A stretch of DNA of 12,012 nucleotides from Pseudomonas sp. (GTDB lineage Bacteria; Pseudomonadota; Gammaproteobacteria; Pseudomonadales; Pseudomonadaceae), in contig SKFV01000377.1 in NCBI GenBank assembly GCA_007117785.1, forward strand, positions 1 to 12,012, read 5' to 3'. Positions 5,797 to 12,012 of the stretch are shown here, piece by piece; position 1 is the first letter of the stretch; each line of letters starts with the position of its first letter. The notes beneath the pieces are model-generated. The model saw nothing but the letters and a program-made list of their open reading frames with translations, was not told the DNA's origin and ran no database searches. The position numbers were made by a program, and so were the translations under genes.

Positions 5797-6318
5797 TCAG
5801 TGATGACTTGCGTGGGAATCATCGTTTGCTGCAATACTCACAGTGCCCTGCATGCCTGCCTCAAAATGGCCCGGCAACAGACAGGCAAACTCAAAACGAC
5901 CGGCTCGATTGAAGGTCCAGATCAACTCACCGGTTTGACCGGGGTCAACGTGCACCATCCATGGATCGTCATGTTCCATGTTCGGAAATTCGGCCATCAG
6001 CTCGGCATGTTCGGCCAGTTCTTCGGGCGTACCCAGCACCAACTCATGCAACAGCTGGCCGTCGTTGTGAATCACCAGTCGCAGGGTTTCACCTTCTTTG
6101 ACCTCCAGATGATCAGGGTAAAAGCGCATAGTGTCATCCATGCGAATCTCCACCACCCGATCCACCGCTGCTTCGTCACCCAAAATCCCCCAGTCCTGTT
6201 GCTCCGGAGGATAGGCCGAATGGTCTGTGTGAGTGGCCGGCCCATGGGCATGCCCGGCCAGACTGGCTGTTGTCAGAACCGCTGCAATAACCAGTGATAG
6301 TGCAAAACCTTTCTTCAT
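5797..6318 (-). CDS. Periplasmic cupredoxin (blue-copper domain), copper-resistance type
   Basis: This 173-aa exported protein has a signal peptide (1-24, near GHA) and one cupredoxin fold. The type 1 copper ligands are visible: H91 in QLLHELVLG, then C146, H151 and M156 in ACLLPGHFEAGM, with the C-x4-H-x4-M spacing of plastocyanin-like sites. The mature N-terminus is His-rich (HAHGPATHTDH) and the C-terminus ends in HASHH, so extra copper may be bound. It resembles CopI-type copper-tolerance cupredoxins and probably binds copper or passes electrons with the multicopper oxidase encoded upstream (gap 19 bases). The frame is open to 6501, but the ATG at 6318 has AGGAG at ideal distance and begins the signal peptide. 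Confidence 0.88.
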   Translation of the reverse strand: MKKGFALSLVIAAVLTTASLAGHAHGPATHTDHSAYPPEQQDWGILGDEAAVDRVVEIRMDDTMRFYPDHLEVKEGETLRLVIHNDGQLLHELVLGTPEELAEHAELMAEFPNMEHDDPWMVHVDPGQTGELIWTFNRAGRFEFACLLPGHFEAGMQGTVSIAANDDSHASHH

Positions 6319-6337
6319 GGGGTAACTCCTCGGGAAT

Positions 6338-7729
6338 TTAATGGCCCGCATGCCCGGTTGGCTTGCGAACCTGAACTTCCGCTTCCGGAACGGCGGCGTC
6401 ATCGTCAGCACGGAAACGTGCTGGTTCAGGCGTCGAGCCGGTCCATTCAAAAGCGCGGGTGCCCTCAGGTTGCTGATACCAGCCAGGGTCACTGTAATCA
6501 CCCGGGGCCTGGTTATCGCGCACCTTCAACATGGTAAACATGCCGCCCATACCGATCGGCCCATAGGGTCCGTCACCGGTCATCATGGGCGCGGTATTCA
6601 GCGGCAAGGGCATTTCCATTTCTTTCATATCGGCCATGCCCCGCTCACCCATCACCATATAATCGGGGATCAGGCCGCTGATCTTCTGTACCACCTCACT
6701 GTGGTCAACCCCGATCATGGTGGGCACGTCATGACCCATCGGGTTCATCACATGGTGACTCTTGTGGCAGTGCAAGGCCCAGTCACCCGGTTCATCAGCG
6801 ATGAACTCAACCTGGCGCATCTGGCCGACGGCAATATCCGTGGTTACCTCGGGCCAGCGGGCTCCCTTGGGTACCGGGCCGCCGTCGGTACCGGTTACCT
6901 CGAATTCGTGACCATGCAGATGTATCGGGTGATTGGTCATGGTGAGGTTGCCGATACGCAAGCGCACACGGTCGCTCTGCCGCGCCACCAGCGGGTCAAT
7001 GCCTGGGAAGATTCGGCTGTTGAAGCTCCAGATATTGAAGTCGAGCATTTCCATGATTTTGGGCGTATGACTGCCCGGTTCGACCTCGTAGGCATTGAGC
7101 AAAAAACAGTAGTCGCGATCGACCTCGGCAATATCCTCACGCGGCGCCCGTGGATGGGTAACCCAGAAGCCCATCATGCCCATGGCCATCTGCACCATTT
7201 CATCCGCATGCGGGTGATACATAAAGGTGCCAGGGCGCTTGGCCTCAAACTCGTAGACATAGGTCTTGCCCACCGGAATAGCGCGCTGGTTCAACCCGGC
7301 CACCCCGTCCATGCCATTGGGCAGCCGCTGGCCATGCCAGTGCACACTGGTCGCTTCCGGCAACTTGTTGGTGACGAAAATGCGTACCCGGTCGCCCTCG
7401 ACCACTTCAATGGTCGGCCCCGGCGATTGGCCGTTGTACCCCCACAGGTGTGCGGTAAACCCGGCACCCATATCACGCACCACGGGCTCGGCCACCAGAT
7501 GGAACTCTTTCACCCCCTGGTTCATGCGCCAGGGCAAGGTCCAGCCATTCAGCGTCACCACCGGACGATAAGGGCGCCCAGTACTCGGCTCCAGCGGCGG
7601 CATGGTATCGGGGCGGTCCTGTATGACAGCGTCGGGCAAACCGGCCATAGCCACCCGGCTCACCTGGGAGGTGGCGACAGCCGCAGTAATCGCGCCAGCA
7701 CCGAGAAAAAAATCACGACGTGAAACCAT
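6338..7729 (-). CDS. Tat-exported two-domain multicopper oxidase with Met-rich C-terminal extension
   Basis: This 463-aa enzyme starts with a Tat signal (SRRDFF at 3-8, then a hydrophobic run to about 29), so it is probably folded with copper before export. The four copper motifs are intact: HWHG 130-133, HPHADE 172-177, HPIHLHGHEF 267-276 and HCHKSHHVMNPM 320-331 (T1 ligands H267, C321, H326, M331). The first and last motifs are only about 190 residues apart, as in two-domain small laccases, whereas CueO or CopA have near 400 or more. The first domain has HPH without Cys, so T1 copper is only in domain 2. After the last motif comes about 130 residues with a Met-rich stretch (358-400). The likely role is oxidation of Cu(I) in the periplasm. 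The start has AAAGGA before the ATG; the gap to the OMF gene is two bases. Confidence 0.9.
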   Translation of the reverse strand: MVSRRDFFLGAGAITAAVATSQVSRVAMAGLPDAVIQDRPDTMPPLEPSTGRPYRPVVTLNGWTLPWRMNQGVKEFHLVAEPVVRDMGAGFTAHLWGYNGQSPGPTIEVVEGDRVRIFVTNKLPEATSVHWHGQRLPNGMDGVAGLNQRAIPVGKTYVYEFEAKRPGTFMYHPHADEMVQMAMGMMGFWVTHPRAPREDIAEVDRDYCFLLNAYEVEPGSHTPKIMEMLDFNIWSFNSRIFPGIDPLVARQSDRVRLRIGNLTMTNHPIHLHGHEFEVTGTDGGPVPKGARWPEVTTDIAVGQMRQVEFIADEPGDWALHCHKSHHVMNPMGHDVPTMIGVDHSEVVQKISGLIPDYMVMGERGMADMKEMEMPLPLNTAPMMTGDGPYGPIGMGGMFTMLKVRDNQAPGDYSDPGWYQQPEGTRAFEWTGSTPEPARFRADDDAAVPEAEVQVRKPTGHAGH

Positions 7730-7731
7730 GC

Positions 7732-9141
7732 TTAGTGTCCTTTTGCTCGAGTACTGGCGGGGGCTGCCGCCACGGCCATCTGACTGGGGCTGACCGGCCC
7801 ATAGCGCACCAGATCGAGCTCTGCCTGCGCCACCCAGAAGTCACGCTGGGCCTGTACGTAACTGTTAACCGTGGTGATCTGCTCGCGCGCATCGGCCAAC
7901 AGGTCAAACACGCTGACAAACATGGCGTTGTAACGCAGTAACTGCTCTTCGCTGATACGCTTGCGCAGAGGCACAATCTCATCCCGGTAGTGGGCCGCTA
8001 CATCCCAGCTGCTGCGATACACCTGATAACTTTCCCGCACCTGTGAGCGGGCATTGATCGCAACCTCTGCCGTCCGTTGTACCGACTGCATGTAGACCGC
8101 TTCATTGCGCGCCATGCGAGAACCGCTCCAATCGAACAAGGGCAGCTCAACGCTGATTTCAACACCACGTTTGACCGGGTCCTCGTTCGAGCTGCTGTGT
8201 TCCAGCCCCAGCTCCAGCACATTGATAAAGCGGGTTGCCCGACCCAGGCTTAACGAGTCAGCCATCCGCGTGGTATTCAGCTGCGCCGCCTGCACATCCA
8301 GCCGGCTGGCCATGGCTTTACGCTCGATATCCGGTTGAGCCAACGCTTCCTCTGGCAAGTCGGGCAAGCGGTCGGGCAGGGCAAACTCAAGCTGATCACC
8401 CCACAATCCCAAAGTCCTGATGAGTGCTTCACGACTGGCCGTGCGCTCGCGTTCGGCCTGTAGCAGGCTCAGTGCCGCGTCGGCATAGAACGTCTGTTGA
8501 TGCGCTTGCTGCAAGGCATTGAAATTACCGACAGCGGCCATGCGCCGCGCCAGTTCCGCAGCGGCATCCGCTGCCTGCATCACCTGCTTGCTGTAGGCCA
8601 GGCTCTGTTCGGCAGCGACTGCGCGGTACCAGGCGATGCGGGCTTCTGTTGCCAGGCGCATAACCGCCAGGCTGACCTCACGCTCCACCTGCTCTGAATG
8701 CCCGGCAGCGATACGTTGCGTCATCGGCAGACTGATCAGGCGTGCCAGATTCAGATGCAGCCCACGCTCCCATTCCACTTCGTTACCCTGGGTGTAGCGG
8801 CCGATGGAAAAGCCCGGATTGGGCAAGCGGCTGGCCTGCACCCGCTCGGCGTCGGCAATGCCCAGATCAAACAGGTTCGCCTGCAACCCGGGGTTGTTCA
8901 GCAAGGCAATTTCAACCGCGGTTTCCAGCGCCAGCGGCTCAGCCAGCAATGAGTTGATATGCTCCCTGGCCGCTGCGGCAGAGCCACTGTCGGCCAGTGT
9001 CAGGCTGTGACCATCCGTCAGCGCTATGCTGGCCTCGGATACCCGTTCCAGCGACTGCTCCGGCGCCAGGCTGGCACAGCCGGCCAACACCACGGGCAGA
9101 CAGCCCAGCACCAGCATTCGCCGCATCCCTGATACCTGCAT
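7732..9141 (-). CDS. TolC-family outer-membrane efflux lipoprotein
   Basis: This 469-aa protein belongs to the outer-membrane factor group that forms the exit duct of tripartite pumps. A lipoprotein signal ends in VVLAGC (C22 lipidated), as in CusC. Long helical regions with paired repeats follow: LALETAVEIALLNNPGLQAN near 72-91, and a second half starting near LAQPDIERKAMASRLDVQAA. Two such halves are the family's usual structure, as is the length. The start ATG at 9141 has AAGGAG nine bases upstream. It lies 12 bases after the His-tailed gene and two bases before the oxidase gene, inside the copper operon. No membrane-fusion or RND gene is present here, so its pump partners must be elsewhere or it works differently. 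Confidence 0.88.
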   Translation of the reverse strand: MQVSGMRRMLVLGCLPVVLAGCASLAPEQSLERVSEASIALTDGHSLTLADSGSAAAAREHINSLLAEPLALETAVEIALLNNPGLQANLFDLGIADAERVQASRLPNPGFSIGRYTQGNEVEWERGLHLNLARLISLPMTQRIAAGHSEQVEREVSLAVMRLATEARIAWYRAVAAEQSLAYSKQVMQAADAAAELARRMAAVGNFNALQQAHQQTFYADAALSLLQAERERTASREALIRTLGLWGDQLEFALPDRLPDLPEEALAQPDIERKAMASRLDVQAAQLNTTRMADSLSLGRATRFINVLELGLEHSSSNEDPVKRGVEISVELPLFDWSGSRMARNEAVYMQSVQRTAEVAINARSQVRESYQVYRSSWDVAAHYRDEIVPLRKRISEEQLLRYNAMFVSVFDLLADAREQITTVNSYVQAQRDFWVAQAELDLVRYGPVSPSQMAVAAAPASTRAKGH

Positions 9142-9153
9142 GCTTAACGCTCC

Positions 9154-9459
9154 TTAGTGATGATGGCCATGATGATCAGCCGTGTCCGGCTCGTCGTCAG
9201 CGGCATCCGCCTGTTGCGAGGCTTCCCAGACTTCAGCGGCATAGGCTTGCCAGCCGCCAATCTCGGCGACCCGGTCATTCGCAGCGCGCCAGTCACCGGG
9301 TGCCTGGTATTCCCAGCGCTGATAATTGGCCAGCGGAGAGTGGTACTCTTGATCTGCCACAGGCACTGCAGCATCTGCGGGGTCGGCGGCGACGACAACC
9401 GCCGGCACCATGCTCATCAGCACAATGAAAGACCATACGTTTCGGATTGCTGCTTGCAT
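9154..9459 (-). CDS. Small periplasmic protein with His-rich C-terminus, first gene of the copper operon
   Basis: This protein of about 101 aa has a signal peptide (1-25, cut near VVA-A) and no family I can name. The mature part has a Trp- and Tyr-containing segment, YQRWEYQAPGDWRAAND, then GGWQAYAAEVWEASQQ. An acidic linker (ADAADDEPDTAD) leads to the terminal HHGHHH. The clustered histidines and acidic residues suggest copper binding in the periplasm. The frame is open to 9543, but the ATG at 9459 starts a proper signal peptide and has GAGG upstream. As first gene after the regulator site it would be the most strongly induced. It could be a metal buffer or an accessory of the efflux channel encoded 12 bases downstream. 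The function is not established by sequence. Confidence 0.75.
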   Translation of the reverse strand: MQAAIRNVWSFIVLMSMVPAVVVAADPADAAVPVADQEYHSPLANYQRWEYQAPGDWRAANDRVAEIGGWQAYAAEVWEASQQADAADDEPDTADHHGHHH

Positions 9460-9546
9460 GCCAGCTGCCTCGGTGAAATCACATGGATGTGGTAGCAATA
9501 GCAGGCATGATCCGCTTATCTGGCTGTCACCTTGCTGAAGCATGCA

Positions 9547-9560
9547 TTACATTTTTGTAA
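9547..9560. promoter_or_regulatory. Palindromic operator, probable CopR/CusR-type box
   Basis: TTACATTTTTGTAA is a perfect inverted repeat, TTACA-TTTT-TGTAA, in the 188-base gap between the copper operon and the regulator gene. On the - strand a possible -10 (AGATAA, 9521-9516) lies at a distance that puts the palindrome centre about 44 bases before the likely start of transcription, with no good -35. This suits activation by the OmpR-family regulator. On the + strand it overlaps the -35 of the regulator promoter. Confidence 0.55.
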
Positions 9561-9583
9561 GCTTGGCCCTGAGCTGGTATCAG
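9555..9583 (+). promoter_or_regulatory. Candidate sigma-70 promoter of the copR-copS genes
   Basis: TTGTAA (9555-9560), 17-base spacer, TATCAG (9578-9583). Each hexamer matches the consensus at four of six positions. The -35 overlaps the TTACATTTTTGTAA palindrome, so binding of the regulator would affect its own expression. Confidence 0.4.
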
Positions 9584-9647
9584 TCCATCGATTCAGGCGT
9601 AGACTGACGGCCGAACCAAGCTCGACCATTGCGCTGAGGGTTGATGG

Positions 9648-10331
9648 ATGAAGATTCTGGTCGTCGAAGACGAAGCCAAAACCGGGGCCTACCTGCAGCA
9701 AGGCCTGGTCGAGGCCGGATTTAATACCGACCTGGCCACCAATGGCACGGATGCGCTACATAGCGCCTTGACCGCAAACTACGACTTGCTGATTCTCGAC
9801 GTCATGCTGCCCGGCCTGGACGGCTGGGACGTGCTGGCCGCCCTGCGCGCTGCCGGTCAATCGGTACCTGTGCTGTTCCTCACTGCCCGCGACAGTGTGG
9901 CCGACCGGGTCAAGGGTCTGGAGCTGGGCGCCGATGATTATCTGGTAAAGCCGTTTGCCTTTTCCGAGTTGCTTGCCCGCGTGCGCAGCCTGCTACGCCG
10001 TGGCAATGCCGTACCGGTGCAAACCAGCTTGCAGATTGCCGATCTGGAAATTGATCTGCTGAAGCGCCGTGCCAGTCGCGCCGGCAAGCGGATTGACCTG
10101 ACGGCCAAGGAATTTGCTCTGTTGGAACTGTTCCTCCGCCGGCCGGGTGAAATCCTCTCCAAATCCCTGATCGCTTCCCAGGTCTGGGATATGAATTTCG
10201 ACAGCGACACCAATGTGATTGAAGTTGCCATAAGGCGCCTACGGGCCAAGGTGGATGACGACTTCGAGGTCAAGCTGATCCAGACCGCACGCGGCATGGG
10301 CTATATGCTGGATGACCCATGCGCAGACTGA
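9648..10331 (+). CDS. copR: Heavy-metal response regulator, OmpR family (CopR/CusR/IrlR type)
   Basis: This 227-aa regulator has a receiver domain (1-115) with the acidic pocket E7/D8, phosphorylated D51, T79 and K101. A winged-helix DNA-binding domain follows (about 125-222), with LTAKEFALLELFLRRPGEIL, then the recognition-helix stretch SDTNVIEVAIRRLRAKVDD and GMGYML. The sequence is of the copper/silver-responsive subgroup (CusR, CopR, IrlR); that placement rests on overall likeness plus the neighbouring copper genes. It would be phosphorylated by the kinase encoded next, whose ATG lies within its last codons (13-base overlap). A GAGGG stands seven bases before the ATG. It is divergent from the copper operon and most likely acts on the palindrome at 9547-9560. 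Confidence 0.92.
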   Translation: MKILVVEDEAKTGAYLQQGLVEAGFNTDLATNGTDALHSALTANYDLLILDVMLPGLDGWDVLAALRAAGQSVPVLFLTARDSVADRVKGLELGADDYLVKPFAFSELLARVRSLLRRGNAVPVQTSLQIADLEIDLLKRRASRAGKRIDLTAKEFALLELFLRRPGEILSKSLIASQVWDMNFDSDTNVIEVAIRRLRAKVDDDFEVKLIQTARGMGYMLDDPCAD

Positions 10332-11707
10332 TGTCACGGATGTCATTGACCCTGCGCATCGGCCTGGCCTTCATGCTGGCGGCCACGACGGTGATTTCCC
10401 TGACCGCAACCGGCTTTTACCTGCTCAGCCAATACCACTTCGAGGAGCTCGACCAGCACACCTTGCAGGAGAAGATCCACTCGATTCACAGCTTGCTCGA
10501 GTACTATCCCGGCTCTGCCGAGCTGGACAACCTGCAACCGCAATTACATGCCATGCTCGGCGCCCATGAAACCCTGCGGGCCGTGATACTGGGTGCCGAT
10601 GACCGGGTACTCTTTGCCGAACCGCAGGGGGCTGAGCTGCCACCCAGCTATCCGCCAGCAGACCCGGAACACCACTGGACCTGGCAGGAAGGCAACACCT
10701 ACTACCGGGGCGCCATGACCCGTGCCGTGGTCGCCGATGAAACCCTGACCGTGGTATTGGCGCTGGACATTACCACCCACACTCTGTTCTTTCGCTCCCT
10801 GCTGCACTGGCTATGGGCCGGATTGTTGCTGTGTGCCGTGGGCAGTGCAGCCCTTGGCTGGCTGGTTGCCCGCAGCGGCCTGCAACCCTTGCGCAGGATT
10901 ACCCGCCGGGTTGCCTCGATGTCGGCGCGCTCACTGAGCGAGCGCATTGATGTCAGCGGCGTGCCTGGTGAACTGGTGCCCATGGTCAATTCCTTCAATG
11001 CCATGCTGGCGCGTCTCGAGGATGCCTTTGCGCGCATGTCGAACTTTTCCGCCGACATCGCCCATGAAATGCGCACCCCGGTCAGCAATATGATGACCCA
11101 GACCGAAGTCGTGCTCACCCGTGAACGCGACATGGCGACCTATGCCAACAACCTGCATTCCAACCTGGAAGAATTGAAACACCTGTCACGCATGATTGAC
11201 GACATGCTGTTTCTGGCCAAATCCGATAACGGCCTGACCCCGGTCCGCCCGCAAACACTGGCATTGCACAGCCTGATTGCCAAACAACTCGACTATTATC
11301 AGATCCTAGCTGAGGACAAGGCGATTGATATCGCGCTGACCGGCAGCGGCAAGATCCTCGGCGATCCCCTGTTGATTGCCCGCGTGATCAGCAACCTGCT
11401 GTCCAATGCCCTGCGTTACACCCCGACAGGGAAAACCATTCGAATCACCCTGAACGACACCCCGGCGGGCGTGCAACTGACATTTGCCAACCCTGGCGAA
11501 ACCATTGCACCTGAACACCTGAGCAGGCTGTTTGATCGCTTCTACCGGGCAGATACTGCCCGCCATGAAGGCACCCCGAACAACGCAGGGCTTGGCCTGG
11601 CCATCACCGCAGCCATTGTCAAAGCGCACAATGGCAGTATCTGGTGCACCTCGGCCGACGGGCTTACCTGCTTTCATCTTGAATTTCCGGCAACTGCCGC
11701 AAGTTAA
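10319..11707 (+). CDS. copS: Heavy-metal sensor histidine kinase (CopS/CusS type)
   Basis: This 462-aa inner-membrane kinase has TM1 at about 15-36, a periplasmic sensor of about 120 residues, TM2 at about 163-185, HAMP (186-240), the H-box FSADIAHEMRTPVSN with phospho-acceptor H249, the N-box NLLSNALRYTP (359-369) and the G2 box AGLGLAI (423-429). The phrase NPGETIAPEHLSRLFDRFYR is typical of CusS-type kinases. The sensor contains His118-His119-Trp-Thr-Trp and a Met, possible Cu(I)/Ag(I) ligands, though this is only suggestive. It should phosphorylate the regulator encoded just upstream when periplasmic copper rises. No clear terminator follows; a weak stem-loop at 11821-11839 lacks a T-run, so read-through toward dxs is possible. 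Confidence 0.92.
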   Translation: MRRLMSRMSLTLRIGLAFMLAATTVISLTATGFYLLSQYHFEELDQHTLQEKIHSIHSLLEYYPGSAELDNLQPQLHAMLGAHETLRAVILGADDRVLFAEPQGAELPPSYPPADPEHHWTWQEGNTYYRGAMTRAVVADETLTVVLALDITTHTLFFRSLLHWLWAGLLLCAVGSAALGWLVARSGLQPLRRITRRVASMSARSLSERIDVSGVPGELVPMVNSFNAMLARLEDAFARMSNFSADIAHEMRTPVSNMMTQTEVVLTRERDMATYANNLHSNLEELKHLSRMIDDMLFLAKSDNGLTPVRPQTLALHSLIAKQLDYYQILAEDKAIDIALTGSGKILGDPLLIARVISNLLSNALRYTPTGKTIRITLNDTPAGVQLTFANPGETIAPEHLSRLFDRFYRADTARHEGTPNNAGLGLAITAAIVKAHNGSIWCTSADGLTCFHLEFPATAAS

Positions 11708-11937
11708 CAGACCTGGCTTACTATGCCATCTGGCCTAGAGGCCGCTGTAATCCCGCTCAAGGCCTCACTATCAGCCTAGCCACTGTAGGCGCTGTACCCG
11801 GATAACCATTGATACAGATCTGTCAGGCCCTGCCTGATACTTCATGCCATGCTGTCACAGTGTTGGGCAATGCCAGCCAATCAGTTAAACTGACGTTTTA
11901 ATTCTGCCCCGCCACCCGGCACCCAAGGCCCTGTTTG
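11708..11937. other. Non-coding gap between copS and dxs with small palindromes
   Basis: No convincing open frame is seen in these 230 bases. They hold GCCTA(7)TAGGC at 11774-11790, the perfect palindrome ACAGATCTGT at 11814-11823, and TCAGG(5)CCTGA at 11823-11837, none followed by a T-run. The dxs promoter candidate lies in the right part. This may be the old upstream region of dxs plus the right edge of inserted DNA. Confidence 0.5.
11863..11891 (+). promoter_or_regulatory. Candidate sigma-70 promoter of dxs
   Basis: TTGGGC (11863-11868), 17-base spacer, TAAACT (11886-11891), placing the start of transcription about 40 bases before the dxs ATG. The match is modest. A separate promoter would be needed because dxs is cut off from ispA here. 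Confidence 0.35.
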
Positions 11938-12012
11938 ATGCCCACGACTTTTCACGATATTCCGCGCACCCGGCCCAGCACCCCGCTGCTGGACAGCATT
12001 GACGACACCGCA
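11938..12012 (+). CDS. dxs: 1-deoxy-D-xylulose-5-phosphate synthase, N-terminal start (partial)
   Basis: An ATG at 11938 opens a 25-codon frame that runs off the right edge: MPTTFHDIPRTRPSTPLLDS and five more residues. This matches the start of Pseudomonas Dxs as I remember it (MPKTLHEIPRERPATPLLDR), with identical spacing of the IPR-RP-TPLLD pattern. Dxs condenses pyruvate and glyceraldehyde 3-phosphate with thiamine diphosphate, the first step of the MEP isoprenoid pathway that supplies IspA. AAGG lies nine bases before the ATG. The catalytic regions are outside the window, so the call rests on the N-terminus and on the nearby xseB-ispA pair. Confidence 0.82.
   Translation, partial: MPTTFHDIPRTRPSTPLLDSIDDTA

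Noticed and set aside
6341..7723. A 460-codon open frame opposite the multicopper oxidase
   Set aside because: It mirrors the oxidase almost exactly, has no recognisable domain and is rich in His from antisense Met (ATG/CAT) codons. The oxidase on the other strand has all four copper motifs.
11821..11839. Stem-loop after copS as a terminator
   Set aside because: The stem is short with a G-T pair and no T-run follows.
5437..11902. GTTTTAA near the ispA end and again before dxs as a target-site duplication
   Set aside because: Only seven AT-rich bases match, and the first copy lies inside the ispA coding end; too short to count.

Overview
The window looks like chromosomal DNA of a Pseudomonas-like gammaproteobacterium, possibly a marine or Halopseudomonas-type lineage. 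The coding sequences are GC-rich, and xseB, ispA and the first 25 codons of a Pseudomonas-type dxs (MPTTFHDIPRTRP start) mark the core chromosome. The genus is an inference; the sequence carries no rRNA or other direct marker.

Layout from left to right. (1) 1-674, + strand: the end of a probable arsenic-type methyltransferase overlapping an ArsC arsenate reductase, closed by a strong two-way terminator. (2) 757-3363, - strand: a cluster that reads ECF sigma factor, membrane anti-sigma factor, 67-aa secreted protein, periplasmic thioredoxin and CcdA-type electron transporter. A 12-bp palindromic motif is found word for word upstream of the sigma gene and of the small secreted gene. (3) 3478-5445, + strand: a TauE/SafE-type exporter, then xseB and ispA, whose ends overlap. 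(4) 5489-9459, - strand: a copper-handling operon coding for a His-tailed small protein, a TolC-type outer-membrane lipoprotein, a Tat-exported two-domain multicopper oxidase, a periplasmic cupredoxin and a CusF-like copper chaperone. (5) 9648-11707, + strand, divergent: a CopR/CusR-type response regulator and its sensor kinase. (6) 11938 to the end: the start of dxs with its own candidate promoter.

How the parts work together. The kinase probably senses periplasmic Cu(I)/Ag(I), and its regulator probably activates the divergent copper operon through the TTACATTTTTGTAA palindrome. The operon products would oxidise, bind and move copper in the periplasm, although no CusA/CusB pump genes are present here. 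The ECF cluster looks like a separate envelope thiol-redox response: CcdA would carry cytoplasmic reducing power to the periplasmic thioredoxin. ArsC and the upstream methyltransferase add arsenic detoxification. The window is therefore rich in metal and oxidative stress functions.

The most striking structural point is that the usual xseB-ispA-dxs series is split: about 6.5 kb of copper genes lies between the ispA stop and the dxs start. No transposase, integrase, tRNA or rRNA gene was seen, and no gene-free stretch exceeds 300 bases.
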